Positions 8,941 to 17,904 of a stretch of 64,000 nucleotides of DNA are shown piece by piece (position 1 is the stretch's first letter; each line of letters begins with the position of its first letter). The notes beneath the pieces were generated by a model, which worked only from the letters and a program-made list of their open reading frames with translations, was not told the origin of the DNA and ran no database searches. The stretch covers positions 1-64,000 of the forward strand of contig CALUPF010000015.1 of the NCBI GenBank assembly GCA_944322545.1. Direction: 5' to 3'. Origin of the DNA: Candidatus Gastranaerophilales bacterium (lineage in GTDB: Bacteria; Cyanobacteriota; Vampirovibrionia; Gastranaerophilales; Gastranaerophilaceae). The position numbers and the translations under genes were made by a program.

Positions 8941-9768
8941 ATGAGTAATGAATTAATTAATCTACTATCTAAAATAGAAACAGAAGAAAACTGTCAAAAC
9001 ATATATGAAACCCTAATACCAGTTTTTTCTGATGAAAAAATGTATGAAGAACAAATAAAACTTCTTGAAAACTTATATGATATAACTAATAACCCAGAAT
9101 ATCTTGAACAAATTGGAGATATTGAAAAAAACAACATAAAAGATAAAGATAGAGCACAAAAGACCTATTACAAATATTTATCAGAGACAAACCCATCTTT
9201 TTTTAAAAAATTAAAAGATACTACTGAAATAGAAATAGAAACAAAAACATATACAATACAAGAAAAAAACTTACTATTAATAATTGATAGATATGCAACT
9301 GTAACCTGCATAATTAAATACTTTCATAATAAAAATATGTTAACAGAGCTATTTGAAGCATCAAAATATACTGACAAGATAACCAAAATTATTGAAAATT
9401 ATGTAAGAGAATATAAAAGCACAGAAATTAAGCCATTTGAAAGAATAAGACAATATAATCAATCTTTGTCTAATAAACTTTCAGAAAATAAAAACAACAA
9501 AGAAATAAATGAACTAGCCATTAGCTACGACAAGAATAACGAATCAGCATACCTAAACATAATAGATATAATGATAAATGAAAAAAAATACGATGAAATT
9601 CTAGAATTTTATAATACAAAATATACAAAAATCTTTTTTAATATGCCAGAAGCAAAAAAAGCAAGCGATATTATTTGGTTTTTGAGTGATAAATACTACG
9701 AAAAAAGTGACTACTATAATTCTTTGCTAAGAAAAAAAATTGCAATCAATTTAGAACTTGGAGAATAA
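8941..9768 (+). CDS. Hypothetical helical protein upstream of glycosyltransferase
   Basis: No family is recognised. The 275-aa product is rich in Lys, Glu, Asn, Ile and Tyr and looks like degenerate TPR-type helical hairpins (for example QIKLLENLYDITNNPEYLEQ and KDRAQKTYYKYLSETNP). There is no signal peptide or membrane segment. Its TAA is followed without any gap by the ATG of the GT2 gene, so the two are surely one operon, and the product probably supports the glycosyltransferase (inference). The start codon has only a weak upstream purine tract, and the large inverted repeat ends 15 bases upstream. Confidence 0.7.
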   Translation: MSNELINLLSKIETEENCQNIYETLIPVFSDEKMYEEQIKLLENLYDITNNPEYLEQIGDIEKNNIKDKDRAQKTYYKYLSETNPSFFKKLKDTTEIEIETKTYTIQEKNLLLIIDRYATVTCIIKYFHNKNMLTELFEASKYTDKITKIIENYVREYKSTEIKPFERIRQYNQSLSNKLSENKNNKEINELAISYDKNNESAYLNIIDIMINEKKYDEILEFYNTKYTKIFFNMPEAKKASDIIWFLSDKYYEKSDYYNSLLRKKIAINLELGE

Positions 9769-11523
9769 ATGGGCACAACGTTTTCAATTATAATACCTGT
9801 TTATAACGTAGAACGTTATCTAAAAGAATGTTTAGATAGCGTTTTAGCACAAACATTTTGTGATTTTGAAGCAATTTGTGTAAATGATTGCAGCACAGAC
9901 AACTCTCTTGAAATACTAAAAACATATCAACAAAAAGATAAAAGAATAAAAATAATTGAACATAGTGAAAACAAAGGTTTATCAGCGGCTAGAAACAGTG
10001 CTCTTGATGCAGCGCAAGGAAAATATATAGTTTGCTTGGATTCTGATGATTGGCTTGAAACTGATTGTCTAGATGTAATATATACAGAATTTATAACGCA
10101 AAAAACAAATAGCATATGGTTTTGCGCATATAAATTCAATGATAAAACTAAAACTAGACACAACAAAATAATAACAACTGGAATAAAAGGTAAATATACA
10201 CTAACGCCACAAAATATTTATAATAAAACAGACTTTTCTTGGATAAAAGCCTATACAACAAAATCGATAAAAGAAAATAATTTATATTGGCCAGAAGGTT
10301 TAACATTTGAAGATGGTGAATTTTATTTTAAATATTTCACACTAAATCCTGTAACGTATTTTATTGATAAACCTTTATATAATTACAGAGTTAGAGAAGG
10401 TTCAATTGTAAATAATGCAAAAGAAGGCAAACTACAACTTGAAGATATTTTTCAAGTTGTAAAAAACATAAGAACTTTTTATATAGAAAATAACTTGTAT
10501 TCTAGGTACAAAATAGCAATTTTAAATCTTCTAAATATTAGAATTAAAAGTTGTAGAAACATATTAAATAACCAAAACAAAGCATTATTATTATCAAAAG
10601 AAATACTTGAAGAATTCAACTTTCCTGATGATTTTGAAGACCTAAAAATAACAGGTAATAATATGTTTTCAATAATACTACCTGTTTATAACGTAGAAGA
10701 ATATATAGACGGTTGTATAAAAAGCATATTAAATCAGTCATATGCAAATTTTGAAGTTCTATGCGTCGATGATTGTGGAAATGATAATTCCATGAATATA
10801 ATTGAAAAATACGCCAAAACTGACAGTAGAATAAAAATAATAAAACACGACAAAAACAAAGGCCTAGGAGCAGCAAGAAATACCGCATTAAGTGCTGCTC
10901 AAGGAGAATATATAGTTTGTGTAGATTCAGACGACTGGATAAAAGAAGATTGTTTACAAAAAATATATGATAAATTTCAAGAAACAAAGTCTAATTCAAT
11001 ATGGTATAAAGCGGATGTATACTGGGACAAACAAAAGAAAATGTCAGAAATGACATTTTTTCCAGAATGGTATAAACAACCTGAAGGATTCATAACACTG
11101 AATGAAGACAACCTAACATCTTTCCCTATGTACGCTTGGAATAAAGCATATAAAAGAAATTTTATAATGAAACACAATATAAGGTGGTCAGAAGGTGTAA
11201 TATTTGAAGATGTTGAATTTGGCGTAAAAGCAGGAATCTTTTCTCCTGACATATACGTAATTGATGAAGCATTATATGTCTATAGAAGAAATGAAAAATC
11301 AATAATTAGCACATCAACTAGAGAAGTTGAAAAGGCAAAAGATATTTTTATAGTATCTAAAAACCTATATGAATATTTAAAAGAAGAAAATTTATTTGAA
11401 AAATACAAAAGTGCATTTTATAGACACGCAAATGACAATATAAATATGTACAGACATATTCCAAACATACACAAACAACTATACCCATACATAAAAAAAT
11501 ATATAGAAGAAATAAATTTATAA
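9769..11523 (+). CDS. Tandem two-domain family 2 glycosyltransferase
   Basis: A 584-aa cytoplasmic protein with two complete GT-A/GT2 domains that transfer a sugar from a nucleotide-sugar donor, probably to a surface glycan. The first copy begins FSIIIPVYNVE and has D-S-D-D at residues 91-94; the second begins at Met 299 (FSIILPVYNVE) and has D-S-D-D at 386-389. Each is followed by a W-x-E-G-x-x-F-E-D region. The copies are close at the DNA level as well, so this is a fairly recent internal duplication, not a fusion of unrelated domains. GGAG lies 5 bases before the ATG, which directly follows the upstream stop. Donor and acceptor cannot be inferred. Confidence 0.9.
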   Translation: MGTTFSIIIPVYNVERYLKECLDSVLAQTFCDFEAICVNDCSTDNSLEILKTYQQKDKRIKIIEHSENKGLSAARNSALDAAQGKYIVCLDSDDWLETDCLDVIYTEFITQKTNSIWFCAYKFNDKTKTRHNKIITTGIKGKYTLTPQNIYNKTDFSWIKAYTTKSIKENNLYWPEGLTFEDGEFYFKYFTLNPVTYFIDKPLYNYRVREGSIVNNAKEGKLQLEDIFQVVKNIRTFYIENNLYSRYKIAILNLLNIRIKSCRNILNNQNKALLLSKEILEEFNFPDDFEDLKITGNNMFSIILPVYNVEEYIDGCIKSILNQSYANFEVLCVDDCGNDNSMNIIEKYAKTDSRIKIIKHDKNKGLGAARNTALSAAQGEYIVCVDSDDWIKEDCLQKIYDKFQETKSNSIWYKADVYWDKQKKMSEMTFFPEWYKQPEGFITLNEDNLTSFPMYAWNKAYKRNFIMKHNIRWSEGVIFEDVEFGVKAGIFSPDIYVIDEALYVYRRNEKSIISTSTREVEKAKDIFIVSKNLYEYLKEENLFEKYKSAFYRHANDNINMYRHIPNIHKQLYPYIKKYIEEINL

Positions 11524-11550
11524 ATCATCAAATCTAATAGACAGATAGAC

Positions 11551-11579
11551 TTGTTTAGAAAAAAGATGTTTTGTATAAT
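11551..11579 (+). promoter_or_regulatory. Sigma70-type promoter for the TPR gene at 11610
   Basis: TTGTTT (11551-11556) and TATAAT (11574-11579) are separated by 17 bases. The predicted transcript start is about 20 bases before the AAGGGG ribosome-binding site of the next gene. Confidence 0.6.
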
Positions 11580-11609
11580 CATAGCAATTGCATCATAAGG
11601 GGAATAAAA

Positions 11610-13025
11610 ATGTCAAATAAAACAGTTGCAGAAGCATTAATAAGAGCTCAAAAATTTGAGGATGATGAAAACTATGAACAAGCATATGAATGTTATAAAT
11701 ATGCGTATGAATTAAATCCACAAGACACGGAAACTATCCAAAAATTAGCAACTGCTGCACAAATTTTGCAACATAATGATGATGCAATAACATACTGGAA
11801 TAAATATATGGAAATAAAACCAGAAGATCCTATCTCATATACACAACTTTTGGATTTGTATTTTCATGAAAATAAATACCAATACTATATGACAAGAGCA
11901 AAACTCAAAACCATTGAGGGAAGACTAGCACAAGCTGTTGATGATTATAAAAAAGCGCTAAATAATACAACAGATGAAAAAGATATAATCAAAACAAGAT
12001 ATCTGGTTGCACAAACATATGAAATTATAAATAAACCATTCCAAGCAATAGATGAGTATCTAAGAATTCTAGATTATGATCATAATGAAAGTGTTTATTT
12101 ATCTTTAGCAAATTTATATTACAAAGAGGACAAAGCTGCAGCTTTAAATATACTTAACCAAGCATTAGAACATTATCCAGAAAGTAAAAATATAAAAGAA
12201 TTTTTATGTACCATACATCTTGCAACAGGCGATTATGCAAAAGCAGAAAAATTTGCAATTAATAAATATGACAAAATAAAATCACTTCTAATGCAAGACA
12301 AAAATCAAGAAGCAATAGATTTGCTTACAAGTTTTACGGACAAAGACAAAAAAGATCCTCGTTATTTTGCATTGATGGCAGAATATTATTACAACATAGA
12401 AGATGACAAAAACACTTTAGAATATATATCTTTATATGAAAAAACAGACCCAAGTAGCCCTTTGCCTAGCCAAATGAGAGCACTTGTTTATGAAAAGACA
12501 AACAATGATTTTGAAGCACACTTTAACTGGGGCAAGTATTATATAAAGAAAAATAATCATGAATTGGCTCTTGATGAATACCTAAATGCATACAATGCAA
12601 ACCCTAATAGTGTAGAAATAATCAGAGAACTAATAAATTTATATACAGCTTTAAATGATGAATTTGCAGCTGCAGAATTTTGTGAAAAACTTGTAAAAAT
12701 AGAAAAAAATGACATCGCAACACTAAAAAGACTTGTTAAATTCTATGAAAAGCAAGGATATGAAGAAAAAGTTATGGATTATTTGTATGCCATATCTGAA
12801 ATTAATAACAAAGATTATGAAACACTATTAAAATTAGCACAGCATGCCGAAAAAAATAAAAAAACAGGAGAAGCTATAGATTTTTACGAAAAATACGTAA
12901 AATTTGCGCCAAATAGTGACGAAAAAGAACAGATAAAATCAAAACTTCAAATGCTAACTAGCGGTGAAATCGCTGAAGAAGAAAGCTTATTAGACAAAAT
13001 TCTTGGATTTTTCACTAAAAAATAA
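11610..13025 (+). CDS. TPR-repeat protein
   Basis: ATG 11610 is chosen because AAGGGG lies 7-8 bases upstream; an in-frame TTG at 11571 falls inside the promoter. The 471-aa product is a chain of TPR-like units, for example YEQAYECYKYAYELNPQD, LAQAVDDYKKAL, KPFQAIDEYLRILDYDHN and ELALDEYLNAYNANPNS, ending with a short hydrophobic, Lys-capped tail (LDKILGFFTKK). No signal peptide. It is likely a cytoplasmic scaffold; position after the glycosyltransferase operon suggests, but does not prove, a link to glycan synthesis. It has its own promoter, and a tRNA gene follows. Confidence 0.85.
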   Translation: MSNKTVAEALIRAQKFEDDENYEQAYECYKYAYELNPQDTETIQKLATAAQILQHNDDAITYWNKYMEIKPEDPISYTQLLDLYFHENKYQYYMTRAKLKTIEGRLAQAVDDYKKALNNTTDEKDIIKTRYLVAQTYEIINKPFQAIDEYLRILDYDHNESVYLSLANLYYKEDKAAALNILNQALEHYPESKNIKEFLCTIHLATGDYAKAEKFAINKYDKIKSLLMQDKNQEAIDLLTSFTDKDKKDPRYFALMAEYYYNIEDDKNTLEYISLYEKTDPSSPLPSQMRALVYEKTNNDFEAHFNWGKYYIKKNNHELALDEYLNAYNANPNSVEIIRELINLYTALNDEFAAAEFCEKLVKIEKNDIATLKRLVKFYEKQGYEEKVMDYLYAISEINNKDYETLLKLAQHAEKNKKTGEAIDFYEKYVKFAPNSDEKEQIKSKLQMLTSGEIAEEESLLDKILGFFTKK

Positions 13026-13032
13026 AAATTTA

Positions 13033-13063
13033 TTGACACGAATTTTTTATTTAGTAATATAAT
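13033..13063 (+). promoter_or_regulatory. Probable promoter of tRNA-Val
   Basis: TTGACA at 13033-13038 is followed by TATAAT at 13058-13063. The 19-base spacer is a little long. The tRNA begins 18 bases downstream. Confidence 0.5.
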
Positions 13064-13081
13064 TATACAACCAATTGATTC

Positions 13082-13157
13082 GGGCGTTTAGCTCAGTTGG
13101 TAGAGCGCTTCCCTTACAAGGAAGATGTCGGGAGTTCGAGCCTCTCAACGCCCACCA
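13082..13157 (+). tRNA. tRNA-Val (UAC)
   Basis: Cloverleaf with acceptor GGGCGTT/AACGCCC, D-arm GCTCAGTTGGTAGAGC, anticodon stem CTTCC/GGAAG around loop CTTACAA (anticodon TAC), T-loop GTTCGAG and an encoded 3' ACCA. Confidence 0.95.
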
Positions 13158-13160
13158 TAA

Positions 13161-13186
13161 AAAAGACTGCGTAGGCAGTCTTTTTT
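13161..13186 (+). terminator. Rho-independent terminator of tRNA-Val
   Basis: AAAAGACTGC and GCAGTCTTTT form the stem around GTAG-type loop, followed by a T6 run, 4 bases after the tRNA. Confidence 0.9.
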
Positions 13187-13244
13187 GTTATTTAATAATT
13201 GCAACATAACAAACAATTTAATATAATAACCAAAAGAGTTTATA

Positions 13245-13583
13245 TTGAATGATATGAAAAAAACTTATATAAAAATCTGCATATTATTATTACTGCTTAT
13301 AAACGTACAAACAGCTGTGTTTTGTGAAAGCACAAACAATACTCAGGCAAATTGGTGTACAAAAAGCAAAGAAAACACAAAAAAAACATTTAATAGAAGT
13401 AAAAATTGGACAGTTAGAACCAGCAAAAGGTTTGCAAACTGGAGTACAAAGCATGTCATTAATCCAACGGTGAATGGAACAAAAAAAGTTTATAACAATG
13501 TAAAAGACTTCACTAAATCTACCTACCAAAAAACTACACAAAATAAAGAACAAAAAAGAAGCAACAAAAATACTGGTAAATAG
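13245..13583 (+). CDS. Small secreted basic protein of unknown function
   Basis: A 112-aa protein with a signal peptide (MKKTYIKICILLLLLINVQ, cleavage likely near F-C-E). The mature part is short, very basic and rich in Lys, Asn, Thr and Trp, with recurring N-W-[ST]-x-[KR] and T-K-x-x-Y pieces that look like imperfect 11-residue amphipathic repeats. Two starts are possible: TTG 13245 has AAGAG 7 bases upstream, while ATG 13254 has no well-spaced site; the TTG is kept for that reason. No family is recognised. Confidence 0.6.
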   Translation: MNDMKKTYIKICILLLLLINVQTAVFCESTNNTQANWCTKSKENTKKTFNRSKNWTVRTSKRFANWSTKHVINPTVNGTKKVYNNVKDFTKSTYQKTTQNKEQKRSNKNTGK

Positions 13584-13740
13584 CTATATTTAAAGCATCG
13601 CCCACCTTTTCATATACAAAACATTTTTGAATTGTTACAAATTCTTAACAAAAAATAAAAAGAAAAGGCAATTCTTAAATAGAAAATGTTTTTATTTATA
13701 TACGAGGAATTAATTAGCAAACACGAGAGGAACGACCACA

Positions 13741-14259
13741 ATGGGTTATGCAATTTTCACAGCAAGAAAATTGATGTTGACTAACCGCATTAATCAGATT
13801 AACTTCAGGATAATGCAGTTATCACAACAACAACAAACCTTAGCCGACAATGCGGCGAAGATGGAACGTGCTATTGCTAACACCAAAAACCTCTTCAATA
13901 ACATAGGCAACGCAATTGCAATGAGTCAACAACAAGCAAGTCAGGCTCTGCAATATCAATTAATGAGTAATTTACAAAGTGGTCAAAGTATTGATCCTTC
14001 TGTAATTGGACAACTAGGCAGCTTACTAGGTGGCGGCGGAATGATGTCAAGCCCTGCTGGATTAGCATTAAATATAATGAATCAAACACTGGATTTGACA
14101 AGCCAAAACCAATTGAGACAAATAAAAGAAATGGAAAACCAAATAGAATTGGAAAGAAAAAACTTGGAAACTCAAGTAAAAGCAATGACAGCGGAAAGGG
14201 AAGCAGTCGAAAAAGCAGAAGACAAAGAAATTCAAAACTCTGCTCCAAAATTCGCTTAA
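13741..14259 (+). CDS. Coiled-coil protein of unknown function
   Basis: The 172-aa protein begins MGYAIFTARKLMLTNRINQ and has two long helical, Gln-rich regions (residues 10-75 and 115-165) on either side of a glycine-rich, hydrophobic linker (LGSLLGGGGMM). There is no signal peptide. AGAGGA precedes the start. More regular codon choice and a strong terminator suggest it is well expressed. The architecture (helix, flexible Gly linker, helix) fits a structural or secretion-associated filament-like protein, but I do not recognise a family and will not assign a role. Confidence 0.7.
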   Translation: MGYAIFTARKLMLTNRINQINFRIMQLSQQQQTLADNAAKMERAIANTKNLFNNIGNAIAMSQQQASQALQYQLMSNLQSGQSIDPSVIGQLGSLLGGGGMMSSPAGLALNIMNQTLDLTSQNQLRQIKEMENQIELERKNLETQVKAMTAEREAVEKAEDKEIQNSAPKFA

Positions 14260-14297
14260 AGAATTTAAACTCAATAACGAATACGCGAATTATACAC

Positions 14298-14330
14298 AAG
14301 CCGGAACAAATGTTCCGGCTTTATTTTTTT
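14298..14330 (+). terminator. Rho-independent terminator between convergent genes
   Basis: AAGCCGGAAC and GTTCCGGCTT form a perfect 10-bp stem with an AAAT loop, followed by TTATTTTTTT. It serves the coiled-coil gene and touches the stop of rarA on the other strand. Confidence 0.9.
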
Positions 14331-15558
14331 AATTAAAATATTTTTTTCCAACGAGCTCATCTGGCATAAACTGCTGATATTCATCAGGATTATCATGAGT
14401 ATAGATATATCCTTTTCCAAACCCATAGTTTTTAGCATCCTTATAATGAGCATCTCTTAAATGCATTGGTGGCTGATAATCATTACCACTAACAACATCT
14501 GATAAAGCTGCATCTATTGCACAAATAGCAGAATTCGATTTTGGTGCCTCACAAACATAAGCGACAGCTAAAGCTAAAGGAATTCTACCTTCAGGAAGCC
14601 CTAATAGCTCAACTGCTCTATAAGCATTTACAGCAACATTCATAGCATTAGGATCAGCCAGTCCAACATCCTCAGCAGCACAGACAATAAGTCTTCTTGC
14701 AATAAATCTCGGATCTTCACCACCTGCAATCATTTTTGCTAACCAATAAATTGCAGCATTTTTGTCACTACCTCTCATGCTTTTTTGAAAAGCAGACGCC
14801 ATATCATAATGTTCTTGTCTTGAATATCTAATTCGTTTCTCTTGTGCAAGACTTTCTAAAATATCTAGAGTCAAATTCCTTTTTTTGTCGTTATAATCTG
14901 CAGCAAAATAAGAATTTTCGACCAAATTCAAAGCAAGACGTGCATCTCCAGACGCATATCTTACAATAAAATCAATAACTTCTTGTTTTAAGGTAATCAC
15001 ACCATGCTTTTCAGATAAGTATCTAAAACCTTTTTCAACAATAGCTGCAATATTCTCATCATCTAAAGGATTTAGCATCAAAACTTGAACTCTAGAAATC
15101 AAAGCTGGAACAACTTGAAAAGATGGATTTTCAGTAGTAGAGCCAATTAAATAAAAAGTACCATTTTCTAAATAAGGTAACAATGCATCCTGTTGAGTTT
15201 TACTATAACGATGTATTTCATCTATGAAAAGAATTGTTTTTTTATTGTATCTCAAGTTTTCTTTAGCTTTTTCGACACAATCTTTTATATCTTTGATTCC
15301 AGAATTAACAGCACTCAACTCAATAAAATCACTATTAGTATTTGAAGCAATCAAACGAGCCAATGTGGTTTTTCCAGCTCCAGGAGGCCCCCAAAAAATA
15401 CACGAAAAAAGACGATTAGATCTTAATAAATTAATAAACGCAGCATTTTTTCCAACAATCTGATTCTGACCTAAATATTCTTCCAAAGTTTTGGGACGTA
15501 ATATTTCAGCCAGTGGAATCTGTTTATTCGCATTTTCTAAAGAATCAAATAAATTCAT
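14329..15558 (-). CDS. rarA: Replication-associated recombination protein A (AAA+ ATPase)
   Basis: RarA/MgsA/WRNIP1-type clamp-loader-like ATPase that acts at stalled replication forks. Walker A GPPGAGKT is at residues 57-64 and Walker B is TILFIDEIHRYS; sensor-1 region IGSTTENPSF and the C-terminal tetramerisation region (GGEDPRFIARRL) are present. The start is placed at Met (15558), because GAGG lies 6 bases upstream; an upstream TTG at 15570 overlaps that site. At 409 aa the length is normal. Monocistronic, convergent with the coiled-coil gene. Confidence 0.95.
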   Translation of the reverse strand: MNLFDSLENANKQIPLAEILRPKTLEEYLGQNQIVGKNAAFINLLRSNRLFSCIFWGPPGAGKTTLARLIASNTNSDFIELSAVNSGIKDIKDCVEKAKENLRYNKKTILFIDEIHRYSKTQQDALLPYLENGTFYLIGSTTENPSFQVVPALISRVQVLMLNPLDDENIAAIVEKGFRYLSEKHGVITLKQEVIDFIVRYASGDARLALNLVENSYFAADYNDKKRNLTLDILESLAQEKRIRYSRQEHYDMASAFQKSMRGSDKNAAIYWLAKMIAGGEDPRFIARRLIVCAAEDVGLADPNAMNVAVNAYRAVELLGLPEGRIPLALAVAYVCEAPKSNSAICAIDAALSDVVSGNDYQPPMHLRDAHYKDAKNYGFGKGYIYTHDNPDEYQQFMPDELVGKKYFN

Positions 15559-15644
15559 AACAAACCTCAATAATGCACATGATAAAGCCCTAACAAAACA
15601 TTGTCAAAATATGACATCTAAAAAAAATCAGTTATAATTAAACT

Positions 15645-16253
15645 ATGAAAAAGAAAACAATATATTTCATACTATTTTTTATCTGTACAACAATATGTTC
15701 AGGAAGCGGATATAAAGGCAGTCTTCCTAATATTGATAATGAGTTTGAGTATATAAGAACAACACCTAAAATAACAAGGCCAATTTTTAATACAATGGAT
15801 GAGTTTTCATCTCAACCAAAGTACAAAAAGGTTCCAAGAGAAAACAAAGCCTATATCGATGTCATATTAAAAAAAGATAAAACATCAGATTACATAAACG
15901 ATCTCAATGATGTACTTCCAATATTAGAAAAAATGAAAAAATGCATAGAAAATCATGGTAGTATTCAAAAATTTAATGCAATAGCTAGTTCTATTATTGA
16001 TCACGCTGATTATATGAGTTCAAAATACGCAGAAAAACCAGAAAGATACTACATTTCATTTTCCAAATTACAAAATATTGCAGCACAATCAAGAGCAGTT
16101 GCAACACTAAGATGTGAATCTCAAATTTATATAAAATATCTAACATATCAGGGTGAAGGTCAAGTATATAGTAAAGAAAGCATCCAAGAACAAATAGATA
16201 TTTATGAAACAGAATTAGAAAATACAATTAAGATTATAAAAGAATCAACATAA
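15645..16253 (+). CDS. Secreted hypothetical protein
   Basis: A 202-aa product with an N-terminal signal peptide (KKKTIYFILFFICTTICSGS). The residue before Cys is Ile, so a lipobox is unlikely and ordinary signal-peptidase cleavage is expected. The mature region is helical, rich in Lys, Ile and Tyr, with two Cys (in K-K-C-I-E-N and L-R-C-E-S) that could form a disulfide. I do not recognise a family. It stands alone ahead of another secreted-protein gene. Confidence 0.65.
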   Translation: MKKKTIYFILFFICTTICSGSGYKGSLPNIDNEFEYIRTTPKITRPIFNTMDEFSSQPKYKKVPRENKAYIDVILKKDKTSDYINDLNDVLPILEKMKKCIENHGSIQKFNAIASSIIDHADYMSSKYAEKPERYYISFSKLQNIAAQSRAVATLRCESQIYIKYLTYQGEGQVYSKESIQEQIDIYETELENTIKIIKEST

Positions 16254-16304
16254 TCAAAATTTATAAATATCTGTCTAATGTTTAAAATGAAAATTGGAAG
16301 TATT

Positions 16305-16340
16305 TTAATCCTGTTCAAGCAAAGAAGACAGGATTAAAAA
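16305..16340 (+). promoter_or_regulatory. RNA hairpin sequestering the ribosome-binding site of the next gene
   Basis: TTAATCCTGT (16305-16314) and ACAGGATTAA (16328-16337) form a perfect 10-bp stem with a 13-base loop. The 3' arm contains the only Shine-Dalgarno-like sequence (AGGA) for the ATG at 16341. As RNA this would block ribosome access until melted or bound; there is no T-run, so it is not a terminator. Confidence 0.55.
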
Positions 16341-17156
16341 ATGCAAAAAAAACTTATCGCACTATTACTGGTTGCAATAATTACGCACCCAGCATATGCA
16401 TATAAAGTAAAAACTTTTCAACCTTTAAAACAGCCTATATTCAATCAGGTTTATGACTATAATAACAATGATGTTAGTTCTTCAGAAAACTACCCCAAAA
16501 TTTCTCAGCTTGAAATTGCAATATTTAAAAGAACATACGAAAAAGAAAATATATATAATAGATTAACAAGGCTTGAAAACAGATTATTTAAAAGAAATTT
16601 TTCAAGTCTACCGCTTGCTTCAAGAGTAGATAATCTTTTAGCAAATGTAGATACAGGGATAATGTATGGAATATCACCTAATGAAATCACTAAATTAGAA
16701 AGAAAAGTTCTAGGACAAACATATACCTATGAAGATAGCGATTCAAGAATAACAAGACTTGAAAAAGAAATGCTAGGAGCTATGCAAGGCGGCAGTCTTA
16801 AAGAACGATTTGAAACTGTAAAAACTGCAGCAAAACACTATAATTCATACCCTGAACTATGCAAAAGTCAAAATGTTTACTTACCACAAAACGCATATTA
16901 TTCACCGCAAACAAACTGGAGTGGAACCACAACTAGAAAAGGAGTAAATGGAATACTTCAAAACTTACTTGGTGCAGTTTTTGGAGACTTTTCAACAGGA
17001 ACAATGACAGGATTCACTCCACCAATTTATGACCCATATAACCCATATGGTCTTAACCCAGGCATGGGCATGGGTGATTACTACATGGGTAATCATGGAG
17101 GCTATATGAATAATAGAAATATAGGTAATACATCAACTGTAAGAATTTTGGACTAA
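16341..17156 (+). CDS. Secreted protein with repeated L-E-x-x-[IV]-F/L-G/K motifs
   Basis: A 271-aa exported protein (signal peptide MQKKLIALLLVAIITHPAYA, cleavage after A-Y-A). The N-terminal half carries at least two copies of a repeat: a start like [IS]-x-[QK]-L-E-x-x-x-[FL], then Y-x-x-[ED]-x-x-x-x-R-[LI]-T-R-L-E. This kind of repeat is found in predicted exported proteins of Cyanobacteria and relatives. The C-terminal half is Gly, Pro, Tyr, Met and Asn-rich and probably disordered or adhesive. Its ribosome-binding site lies in a perfect hairpin (16305-16337), which suggests post-transcriptional control. The molecular role is unknown. Confidence 0.7.
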   Translation: MQKKLIALLLVAIITHPAYAYKVKTFQPLKQPIFNQVYDYNNNDVSSSENYPKISQLEIAIFKRTYEKENIYNRLTRLENRLFKRNFSSLPLASRVDNLLANVDTGIMYGISPNEITKLERKVLGQTYTYEDSDSRITRLEKEMLGAMQGGSLKERFETVKTAAKHYNSYPELCKSQNVYLPQNAYYSPQTNWSGTTTRKGVNGILQNLLGAVFGDFSTGTMTGFTPPIYDPYNPYGLNPGMGMGDYYMGNHGGYMNNRNIGNTSTVRILD

Positions 17157-17212
17157 ATTAAAACAATTTGCTATAATAACAATCCTAAGAAGTTTATTAT
17201 GGAGGATATAAT

Positions 17213-17713
17213 ATGGCAAAAGATTGCAGTTTCGATGTAGTTTCAGAATTTGATAAACAAGAGCTTGTTAATGCTGTAGACCAAGCAAAAAGAGAGCTAA
17301 CTACAAGATTTGACTTGAAAGGTTCCAACTCAGATATTGAATTGGAATCAGACAAATCAATAACTATAACAACTTCTGATGATATGAAATTAAAAAATAT
17401 CCTAGATATCTTACAAACTAAGATGGTGAAAAGAAACCTAAATATAAAAATCCTTGACCCAATGCCTATTGAAAATGCTTTAGGTGGTAATGTAAGACAG
17501 GTTTACAACTTAAAAAAAGGTTTAACTCAAGATTTAGCAAAAAAAATTGTTGCAGACATAAAAAATTCAAAATTAAAAGTTCAAGCATCTATTCAAGGTG
17601 AACAAGTAAGAGTCTCAGGGAAAAGCAAAGATGATTTACAAGCAGTGATAAAGCTACTAAAAGAGAAAGAAGACTCATACGACAGCCCTTTGCAATTCCA
17701 AAATTATAGATAA
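17213..17713 (+). CDS. yajQ: YajQ-family nucleotide-binding protein
   Basis: The 166-aa length and sequence (start MAKDCSFDVVSEFDKQEL, then RFDLKGS, and the end S-P-L-Q-F-Q-N-Y-R) match the YajQ family, two ferredoxin-like domains that bind cyclic di-GMP or nucleic acid in the characterised members. It is cytoplasmic. A full GGAGG site precedes the ATG. It is monocistronic as far as can be seen. The ligand in this organism is not evident from sequence. Confidence 0.95.
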   Translation: MAKDCSFDVVSEFDKQELVNAVDQAKRELTTRFDLKGSNSDIELESDKSITITTSDDMKLKNILDILQTKMVKRNLNIKILDPMPIENALGGNVRQVYNLKKGLTQDLAKKIVADIKNSKLKVQASIQGEQVRVSGKSKDDLQAVIKLLKEKEDSYDSPLQFQNYR

Positions 17714-17904
17714 ATTTCTTATTCTAATATCTTTTGTTAACTTATGTTGCATTATGCAATCCAGATAGCAAAAAACTATTTGTCTGAACTTAATATTAAT
17801 GTTGGATAATGGCATGAATGATATTATTAAATTTAGTAAATAAATTTATATAATATTATTGCGAAATAAATTATCTTATGAGATTAATACATAAGGGCAG
17901 GAAA

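Noticed and set aside
13890..14300. Long open frames antisense to the coiled-coil gene
   Set aside because: Phe/Leu-rich shadow translations of a Gln/Lys-rich gene; no start signals.
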